A stretch of 22,798 bases of DNA, taken from positions 1-22,798 of the forward strand of contig DATFRD010000081.1 of NCBI GenBank assembly GCA_035263645.1. The letters are read 5' to 3'. Under the pieces are notes generated by a model. It worked only from the letters and a program-made list of their open reading frames with translations, had not been told where the DNA came from and ran no database searches. Of this stretch, positions 12,692 to 22,798 are shown piece after piece. The stretch comes from CF-161 sp035263645 (GTDB lineage Bacteria > Chloroflexota > Dormibacteria > Dormibacterales > Dormibacteraceae). Made by a program: the position numbers and the translations under genes. The first letter of the stretch is position 1; every line of letters starts with the position of its first letter.

Positions 12692-15280
12692 CTACCGGGC
12701 GGCCGGCGAGGGGGCGGCGGCCGACGTGTCGGCCGCCAGCTCGGTCTCCACCTGGAGCTCCTCCAGGGACGGCTCCTCGCGCAGGTCCCACTCGAGCGCG
12801 TTGGCCGCCCCGAGCACGTCGGGCAGGACCGGCCGCAGGGCATCCAGGTCGTCGCCCGTTCCCCGGACCGTCAGGCGGGCGACTGGGAAGCGGACGGAGC
12901 GGCTGGCCTGCGACTTCGCGCGCCGCACCTCGGCCAGCACCATCATCGCCAGGTCGAACGCGCGGTCGGCGGGGACCTCGGGCAGCTCGTCCACGGAGGG
13001 CCACGCGGCGACGTGGATGGGCGCGCGGGAGCCCGCGGGCGCACCGGCGAGCGAGGGCAGGACCGCTGCCCCGGCGGACTGCCAGATCTCCTCCGTGACG
13101 AAGGGCAGCGTCGGCGCGAACAGGCGGAGCACCACGTCCAGCGCCTGCCTGGCGGTGGCGACGGCCGAGGGGTCGCCGCCGTAGGCCCGGTCCTTGGCCA
13201 GCTCCAGGTAGTAGTCGCAGAAGTCGGTCCAGAACCACCGCTCCACCAGGTCCAGGGCGCGGGCGTGCTCGTACTCGCGGTAGGCCCGCGTGGTCTCCGC
13301 GACCAGGCCGCGAAGCCGGCCCAGCAGGGCGCGATCCAGCGGCGCGTCGGCGGCCCCCTCACCCTCCGGCTGGAAGCGCAGGACGAGGTTGGCCGCGTTG
13401 CGGAGCTTGATGGTGAGCCGGCGGCCCTGCTTGAACACGTTGGCGTCGCTGATCCCGTCCAGGCCCAGGCGGGTCGAGCACGCCCAGTAGCGCACGGCGT
13501 CCGACCCGTAGGCGTCCAGCATCTCGACGGGCAGCACGACGTTGCCCTTGGACTTGGACATCTTCTTGCGGTCCGGGTCGACCACGAAGCCGCTGATCGC
13601 GATGTCGCTCCAGGGCACCGAGCCGTCCTCCAGGTAGCTGCGGAGGATCGAGTAGAAGGCCCAGGTCCGGATGATGTCGTGGCTCTGCGGCCGCAGGTCG
13701 GCGGGGTACCTCGTGGGCCAGGCGGGGTCGTCCGGCCAGCCGGCGATCAGATAGGGCGTGAGCGAGGAGGTGGCCCACGTGTCGAACACGTCGCCGTCGC
13801 CGACGAAGCCGCCCGGCCGCCCGCGCTGATCCTCGGCGAACCCCTCCGGCGCGTCGCTGGAGGGGTCGACCGGCAGACGCTCGGGGGCCGGCAGCAGGAG
13901 CCGCGAGTGGTCGACACGGCCGTCGTCGCCGACGCGGTACCAGACGGGGACCGCGACGCCGAACGGCCGCTGGCGGCTCACGCACCAGTCCTGGTTCAGG
14001 CCGGCGACCCAGTTCTCGTACCGCTTCAGGAAGGAGGCCGGATGCCAGCGGATCCTGCGGCCCTGGGCGATCAGCTCGTCCTTGAGCCCGAGGACCTTCA
14101 CGAACCACTGGCGCGACACGACGAACTCGAGCGGGGAGTCGCCCTTCTCGTAGAACTTGACGGCCCGTCGGGTCGTCTCGGGCTCGCCCTCCAGCAGGCC
14201 CTCCTGGGCCAGCACCTCCACGACCTCCCGGCGGGCGGCCTTCGTGGTCCGTCCGGTCAGGCGGTCCTGGTGACGCTGGGCCTCGGCCGCCGACTCCGAC
14301 GGCCAGCCCTCCCCACCCCAGTCGACCGGGCGCAGGCGGCCGTCGCGACCCAGGAGCTCCCGCAGCGGCAGGCGGTGGCGGCGCCAGGTCTCCACGTCCG
14401 CGATGTCGCCGAACGTGCAGACCATCACCAGACCGGTGCCCTTGTCCGGGACCGCGGTCTCGTCGGCCATGACCGGGACCCGCGCCGAGAACAGCGGCGT
14501 CAGCGCGGTGCCGCCGAACAGGTGCCGGTAGCGCGCGTCCTCGGGGTGAGCCACCAGCGCGACGCAGGCCCCCACCAGCTCGGGCCGGGTCGTGGCGACG
14601 ACCAGCCGCTCGCCCGCTTCGGACCGGAAGACGAGCCGCCAGAGCGTGCCGTCCTCCTCACGGTCTTCGACCTCGGCCTGGGCCACGGCCGTCCGGAAGT
14701 CGACGTCCCACATCGTGGGCGCGGTGCGCAGCTCGGCGTGGCCGCGCTGGACGAGGCTGAGAAAGGAGAGCTGGCTCACGCGACGCGACCGGTCGTCGAT
14801 GGTCGCGTAGGTCCGGTCCCAGTCCACCGACAGCCCCAGCCGCTGCCACAGCTCCTTGAACTGCCGCTCGTCGTCGACCAGCAGCCTGGCGCAGAGCTCG
14901 ATGAAGTTCGGCCGCGAGACGACCATCGGCTCGCCCCGGCGGCCGGGCTCGACGCGCAGGTCCGGGTCGTAGGGCAGCGCCGTGTCGCAGCGCACGTTGA
15001 AGACGTTCTGGACGCGGCGCTCGGTGGGCAGGCCGTTGTCGTCCCAGCCCATCGGGTACAGGATGTTGCGCCCGAGCATCCGCTGGAACCGGACGGCCAC
15101 GTCGGTGTGCGTGTACGAGAAGACGTGGCCGATGTGCAGGGAGCCGCTCACCGTCGGGGGCGGCGTGTCGACCACGAACGTGTCCTCCTGGGGCCGCGCG
15201 GGATCGTAGCGGTAGGCGCCGGTAGCCTCCCAGAACCGGTGCCAGTCGGACTCAGCTGAGCCGGACTCGGGTGCGGACAT
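12692..15280 (-). CDS. valS: Valine--tRNA ligase
   Basis: The 862-residue class I synthetase charges tRNA-Val with valine. The HIGH motif is in TVSGSLHIGHVFSYTHTD (H49-H52), followed by YPMGWDDNGLPTERRVQN. The CP1 editing domain lies around residues 185-350 (MWDVDFRTAVAQAEVEDRE, then VATTRPE at 228-234) and removes mischarged threonine. DWCVSRQRPFGVAVPVW and DVFDTWATSSLTPY mark the returning catalytic core. KMSKS is at 573-577. The anticodon-binding domain follows (ARALDLVERWFWTDFCDYYLELAK). The type is that seen in actinobacteria. ATG 15280 has a TAnnnT -10 box seven bases upstream, suggesting a leaderless transcript. A housekeeping gene between glgX and treY is unusual. Confidence 0.96.
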   Translation of the reverse strand: MSAPESGSAESDWHRFWEATGAYRYDPARPQEDTFVVDTPPPTVSGSLHIGHVFSYTHTDVAVRFQRMLGRNILYPMGWDDNGLPTERRVQNVFNVRCDTALPYDPDLRVEPGRRGEPMVVSRPNFIELCARLLVDDERQFKELWQRLGLSVDWDRTYATIDDRSRRVSQLSFLSLVQRGHAELRTAPTMWDVDFRTAVAQAEVEDREEDGTLWRLVFRSEAGERLVVATTRPELVGACVALVAHPEDARYRHLFGGTALTPLFSARVPVMADETAVPDKGTGLVMVCTFGDIADVETWRRHRLPLRELLGRDGRLRPVDWGGEGWPSESAAEAQRHQDRLTGRTTKAARREVVEVLAQEGLLEGEPETTRRAVKFYEKGDSPLEFVVSRQWFVKVLGLKDELIAQGRRIRWHPASFLKRYENWVAGLNQDWCVSRQRPFGVAVPVWYRVGDDGRVDHSRLLLPAPERLPVDPSSDAPEGFAEDQRGRPGGFVGDGDVFDTWATSSLTPYLIAGWPDDPAWPTRYPADLRPQSHDIIRTWAFYSILRSYLEDGSVPWSDIAISGFVVDPDRKKMSKSKGNVVLPVEMLDAYGSDAVRYWACSTRLGLDGISDANVFKQGRRLTIKLRNAANLVLRFQPEGEGAADAPLDRALLGRLRGLVAETTRAYREYEHARALDLVERWFWTDFCDYYLELAKDRAYGGDPSAVATARQALDVVLRLFAPTLPFVTEEIWQSAGAAVLPSLAGAPAGSRAPIHVAAWPSVDELPEVPADRAFDLAMMVLAEVRRAKSQASRSVRFPVARLTVRGTGDDLDALRPVLPDVLGAANALEWDLREEPSLEELQVETELAADTSAAAPSPAAR

Positions 15281-15287
15281 GGGCTAT

Positions 15288-15293
15288 ACGGTA
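15288..15293 (-). promoter_or_regulatory. Probable leaderless -10 box for valS
   Basis: On the minus strand, TACCGT is followed by seven bases and then the valS ATG (15280). This matches the promoter of the LLM gene. A perfect 14-bp palindrome (GGCGGCGCGCCGCC, 15324-15337) lies about 30 bases further upstream, where a regulator or -35 region could be, but nothing shows its role. Confidence 0.4.
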
Positions 15294-15356
15294 CCCTGCC
15301 AGTCCTGGACGACGACTCGGAGCGGCGGCGCGCCGCCATCGGGGCCGTCGGTAGAG

Positions 15357-15450
15357 CCCCCCTCCCCTCGCGGGAGGGGTTGGGGGAGGGGGACTGCTCG
15401 ATTCCCCCCTCCACCCCTGACGGGCCACCTCCCCCGCAAGGGGGGAGGTG
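15357..15450. repeat. REP/BIME-like cluster of G/C-rich hairpins between glgX and valS
   Basis: Three stem-loops lie in a row. Hairpin A is CCCCTCCC/GGGAGGGG (15359-15366 and 1572-79 of the same stretch, i.e. 15372-15379). The central one is GGAGGGGG/CCCCCTCC (15385-15392 and 15405-15412). Hairpin B is CACCTCCCCC (15426-15435) with GGGGGGAGGTG (15440-15450) and loop GCAA. Hairpins A and B with their G-rich tails are in opposite orientation, as in paired REP elements. Hairpin B begins 8 bases after the glgX stop and could serve as its terminator. The plus-strand run 15372-15392 has four G-tracts of three or more and could form a G-quadruplex. Confidence 0.65.
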
Positions 15451-15458
15451 CACCCCGG

Positions 15459-17555
<2,097 letters not shown>

Positions 17556-17588
17556 CCGAATCGTCTTCCTAACCTAATAAATGCAGCG
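17556..17588. promoter_or_regulatory. Short divergent glgX/malQ intergenic region
   Basis: Only 33 bases separate the glgX ATG from the malQ GTG, and they include an AT-rich core (TTCCTAACCTAATAAATG). On the minus strand TAGGTT could be a -10 box and AGGAAG a ribosome binding site for glgX. The two promoters must overlap each other or the coding starts, so one regulator could act on both genes. No specific operator was recognised. Confidence 0.3.
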
Positions 17589-19388
17589 GTGGACTCGACT
17601 TTGACGCCGGGGGCCCGGTGGGGCGTCTCTCCCGGGTACGACGACATCGACGGCCGCTGGGTCCCCGCCGACCCCGCGACGGTGGCCCGGGTGCTCGCCG
17701 CCATGGGCGCCACCGACGGCGGCCCACCCGATCCGCCCCTCGTCTTCGCCGGCGTCGGCCAGGCGCTCCGGCTGGACGAGCCCGCGGAGGTGCTGACCGA
17801 GGACGGAGCCACCGTGCCGGCCGAGCAGGGTCTGCCCGGCGGGCTCCCGGCAGGCTACCACCGCCTGCGCCGGCTCCGCGACGGGGCGATCCGGCGGCTG
17901 GTGGTCAGCCCCGGCCGCTGCCACTTAGCGCCCGAGCTGCGTGCCTGGGGATGGGCGGCCCAGCTCTACGCGGTCCGCTCCCGCCGGAGCTGGGGCATCG
18001 GCGACCTGGCCGACCTCCGGGAGCTGGCAGCATGGGCGGCGGGGCTGGGGGCCGCGGCGCTGCTGGTCAACCCCCTGGACGCCCCCCTGCCCGTGGTGCC
18101 GCAGGAGCGCAGCCCCTACTACCCGTCCAGCCGCCGCTACCGCAACCCGCTGTACATCCGCGTCGAGGAGGCGCCGGGCGCGGAGCGCCTGGGTGAGCGG
18201 CTGGCGCCGCTGGCCCGCGCGGCCCGGGCGCTGAACGAGCGGCGCCTGATCAACCGGGACGCGGTCTTCGACCTCAAGATGCAGGCGCTGCGGGAGCTGC
18301 ACCAGGCCTTCTCCGGCAGCCCGGACTACGACCGCTACCGGTCCCGGGAGGGCCAGGACGTCGACGACTACGCGACGTTCTGCGCGCTGTCCGAGGTCCA
18401 TGGCGTCCCGTGGCGGGACTGGCCCGAGGACCTGAAGCGCCCGTGGTCGGCGTCGGTCCGCCGCTTCCGCGAGGCGGAGCCCGGGCGCGTCGACTTCCAC
18501 CGGTGGCTGCAGTGGCTGCTGGACCGCCAGCTCGCCGAGGCCGGCGCCGAGTGCGGGCTGGTGCACGACCTGCCCATCGGGGTGCAGGCCGACGGCGCCG
18601 ACAGCTGGGCCTGGCCCGAGGCGTTCGCGGAGGGAGTCTCGGTCGGCGCGCCGCCCGACCCGTTCAACCGGGCCGGCCAGGACTGGGCGGTGCCCCCGTT
18701 CGACCCCTGGCGGCTCCGGGCCGCCGGCTACGAGCCGTTCATCAAGACCGTGCGGGCCGCCGTCCGGCACGGCGCGGGACTGCGGGTCGACCACGTGATG
18801 GGCCTCTTCCGCCTGTACTGGATCCCCGCCGGGATGGGTCCCGAGCACGGCGTCTACGTCCGGTATCCGTACGGCGAGCTGCTGGACATCCTGGCCCTGG
18901 AGAGCCAGCGGGCGGGCGCCCTTGTAGTCGGCGAGGACCTGGGGACGGTCCAGCCGTGGGTGCGGGAGGAGCTCGGCCGCCGCCTCGTCCTCTCACATCG
19001 CCTGCTGTGGTTCGAGGAGCAGCCGCCGGCGGACTACCGCCCCGAGTCCCTGGCGGCGCTCGGCACACACGACCTGCCCACCCTGGCCGGCGTCTGGGAG
19101 GGCTCGGACTCGGACCCGTCGATCCGCGAACGGCTGCGCCGGTACGCCGGGGTGAGCGACGACCGGACCACCGCCGAGGTGGCCGAGGCCGCCTACCGGG
19201 CCCTGGCTGCCAGCCCCTCCCGGCTGGTGGCCGCCAGCCTGGAGGACGCCCTCGGCGTGGTCGAGCGGCCCAACCGGCCCGGGACCACCTGGGAGTGGCC
19301 CAACTGGTCGCTGGCGCTGCCCGAGACGCTGGAGGAGCTGTGCCGGGACCCGCGGCCGGCCCGGCTGGCCGAGCTGCTCCGACGATGA
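17589..19388 (+). CDS. malQ: 4-alpha-glucanotransferase (amylomaltase)
   Basis: This GH77 enzyme (599 residues) transfers maltosyl and longer glucans between maltodextrins, recycling short products of GlgX and TreYZ. The N-terminal extension WGVSPGYDDIDGRWVPADPATVARVLAAMG (11-40) is typical of actinobacterial MalQ. The core follows: YAVRSRRSWGIGDLADLRELAAWAAG, then SPYYPSSRRYRNPLYI (175-190), LLDRQLAEAG, LPIGVQADGADSW (328-340), GAGLRVDHVMGLFRLYWIP with nucleophile D401, VVGEDLG with E449, LGTHDLPTLAG with D495, and NRPGTTWEWPNWSLALPE near the end. GTG 17589 was chosen; TTG 17601 is also possible, and the ATG at 17581 is out of frame. It is divergent from glgX. Confidence 0.94.
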   Translation: MDSTLTPGARWGVSPGYDDIDGRWVPADPATVARVLAAMGATDGGPPDPPLVFAGVGQALRLDEPAEVLTEDGATVPAEQGLPGGLPAGYHRLRRLRDGAIRRLVVSPGRCHLAPELRAWGWAAQLYAVRSRRSWGIGDLADLRELAAWAAGLGAAALLVNPLDAPLPVVPQERSPYYPSSRRYRNPLYIRVEEAPGAERLGERLAPLARAARALNERRLINRDAVFDLKMQALRELHQAFSGSPDYDRYRSREGQDVDDYATFCALSEVHGVPWRDWPEDLKRPWSASVRRFREAEPGRVDFHRWLQWLLDRQLAEAGAECGLVHDLPIGVQADGADSWAWPEAFAEGVSVGAPPDPFNRAGQDWAVPPFDPWRLRAAGYEPFIKTVRAAVRHGAGLRVDHVMGLFRLYWIPAGMGPEHGVYVRYPYGELLDILALESQRAGALVVGEDLGTVQPWVREELGRRLVLSHRLLWFEEQPPADYRPESLAALGTHDLPTLAGVWEGSDSDPSIRERLRRYAGVSDDRTTAEVAEAAYRALAASPSRLVAASLEDALGVVERPNRPGTTWEWPNWSLALPETLEELCRDPRPARLAELLRR

Positions 19389-19390
19389 CG

Positions 19391-19437
19391 GCCGGCGGGA
19401 GGCCGGCTCGGCCCCGCGGCCCCGCACGCGGCCGCGG
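19391..19437 (+). terminator. GC hairpins after malQ
   Basis: Just after the malQ stop, GCCGGC appears twice (19391-19396 and 19402-19407) as a 6-bp stem. CCGCGGCC (19414-19421) and GGCCGCGG (19430-19437) then form an 8-bp stem. Both are strong, but no T-tract follows. Position right after a stop supports a role in 3'-end formation. Confidence 0.4.
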
Positions 19438-19501
19438 AGCTGTCGTCAAGCGGCGTCCAGTCCCGGGTCTCCGAGAGCGTGGAATTGGGGTCCGGCCGAG
19501 T

Positions 19502-19507
19502 TATCCT
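19502..19507 (+). promoter_or_regulatory. Candidate -10 box for the marR-type gene
   Basis: TATCCT (TAnnnT pattern) lies 10 bases before the GTG at 19518. About 16 bases upstream GTGGAA could be a weak -35 hexamer. If real, transcription starts almost at the GTG, which supports that start over the GTG at 19479. Confidence 0.3.
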
Positions 19508-19517
19508 GGCCCCAGAC

Positions 19518-19985
19518 GTGGGGGACAAGGACAGGCGGAACGGTCGGCACCGGGTCACGATCGACCTGCTGCGCGAGCTCACCGCGAACCTGGATGCTCT
19601 GACCAACGCCGCGTCGCCGCACGCCGGCCTGAACCGAACCGACATCCGCGCGCTCGACATCATCAACCTGCAGCAGGGACTGACCGCCGGCCAGCTGGCC
19701 GCCCGGCTCAAGCTGACCACCGGGGCGATCACCGGGGTGCTCGACCGCCTGGAGCGGGCGGGCCACGCGCGCCGCACCCACGACCAGGAGGACCGGCGGC
19801 GGGTGGTGGTCCAGCCCACGGCGGAGGCCCGGCGGTCCGGCAGCGTGCTGTTCCGGCAGCTCGGCGACGACCTGGAGCTGCTCCTGAGCCGCTACACGGA
19901 GCGAGAGCGGGACCTCATCGACGAGTTCCTCCGCGCGGTCACCGAGCTGGTCTGGCGCCGGGCCGACGAGCTGAGCCAGACGTAG
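19518..19985 (+). CDS. MarR-family transcriptional regulator
   Basis: The 155-residue product has the MarR winged helix-turn-helix: GLNRTDIRALDII, then LTAGQLAARLKLTTGAITGVLDRLERAGHARRTHDQEDRRRVVV (about 55-98). The DxxDRR motif marks the DNA-binding wing. Flanking helices for dimer formation are at about 12-32 and 108-150. MarR dimers usually repress adjacent genes and release DNA on binding small aromatic ligands or on oxidation; there is no cysteine here, so a thiol switch is unlikely. An upstream in-frame GTG at 19479 would add 13 residues. It precedes acnA on the same strand with a gap of about 110 bases. Whether it controls acnA is unknown. Confidence 0.88.
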   Translation: MGDKDRRNGRHRVTIDLLRELTANLDALTNAASPHAGLNRTDIRALDIINLQQGLTAGQLAARLKLTTGAITGVLDRLERAGHARRTHDQEDRRRVVVQPTAEARRSGSVLFRQLGDDLELLLSRYTERERDLIDEFLRAVTELVWRRADELSQT

Positions 19986-20038
19986 AGACCGGCAGGCCCA
20001 CCCAGTCTCGCAGCAGAGGGGCGCGTCTGCGGCCGGAG

Positions 20039-20098
20039 TAGCATCAACCCGAAATGAACGATGCGAGGGGAGGCACGCCTCCCTTCCGGGGGACTGAG
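20039..20098 (+). promoter_or_regulatory. acnA promoter/leader with 22-nt palindrome
   Basis: TAGCAT (20039-20044) fits a -10 box. GAGGGGAGGC (20065-20074) and GCCTCCCTTC (20077-20086) form a 10-bp stem, including one G-U pair in RNA, around a two-base centre. GGGGGA (20088-20093) follows at Shine-Dalgarno distance from ATG 20099. The palindrome could be an operator, a translation-controlling hairpin, or the terminator of the MarR gene. ATG 20054 is in frame and nearly leaderless, so two starts compete. Confidence 0.4.

Positions 20099-22798
<2,700 letters not shown>

Noticed and set aside
10060..12843. Start of treY at 12843.
   Set aside because: It would overlap valS by about 150 bases with Arg/Pro/Ser-rich sequence unlike any treY N-terminus.
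12247..15259. Very long open frames opposite valS and treY, and opposite glgX (15279-17588).
   Set aside because: They mirror well-identified genes on the minus strand and have biased Arg/Pro/Ala/Gly/Val composition and no motifs. They are shadow frames of GC-rich DNA.
15281..15458. T-box or other amino-acid-responsive leader for valS.
   Set aside because: No T-box sequence (TGGNACC-type) or specifier loop is visible, and the probable promoter is leaderless.

Overview
The window is very GC-rich, densely coded DNA. It looks chromosomal and probably comes from an actinomycete-type bacterium; a GC-rich Chloroflexota or Dormibacterota relative cannot be excluded. The case for Actinomycetota is an actinobacterial-style valyl-tRNA synthetase, a TreXYZ-type trehalose cluster, GTG starts, and several probable leaderless promoters of the TAnnnT type. 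There are no rRNA or tRNA genes, CRISPR arrays, phage genes or full-length insertion sequences. Gene functions were assigned by recognising motifs by eye, not by database search.

Left third (1-8230), mixed functions. A truncated GNAT acetyltransferase converges on a secreted lytic transglycosylase with a PcsB/EnvC-like coiled coil. A PNPOx-fold flavoprotein is divergent from a MocR-type (GntR-aminotransferase) regulator, a common B6-linked pairing. Next come a limonene-monooxygenase-like LLM flavoprotein followed by a membrane-anchored cysteine-rich protein, then a convergent two-gene operon of an SDR oxidoreductase and a tyrosine phosphatase. A protein of the erythromycin esterase/Tiki-like type follows; its start appears to be frameshifted.

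Centre (7992-19388), alpha-glucan and trehalose metabolism. On the minus strand lie glgX/treX, valS, treY, treZ and a 78-residue unknown. malQ diverges from glgX. GlgX debranches glycogen, TreY converts the reducing end of the maltodextrin to a trehalose unit, TreZ releases trehalose, and MalQ rearranges short maltodextrins. valS is a housekeeping gene inserted in the middle, with its own probable promoter.

Right end (19518-22798): a MarR-family regulator and a nearly complete aconitase gene (acnA) that runs off the window.

The most notable non-coding signal is a 232-bp element with 15-bp terminal inverted repeats, flanked by TA dinucleotides, exactly at the treY stop codon. Removing it with one TA leaves treY and treZ 12 nt apart. 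It has the form of a Tc1/IS630-type MITE. Other points are a REP/BIME-like hairpin cluster between glgX and valS, the absence of a usual start codon for treY, and a strong palindrome in the acnA leader.
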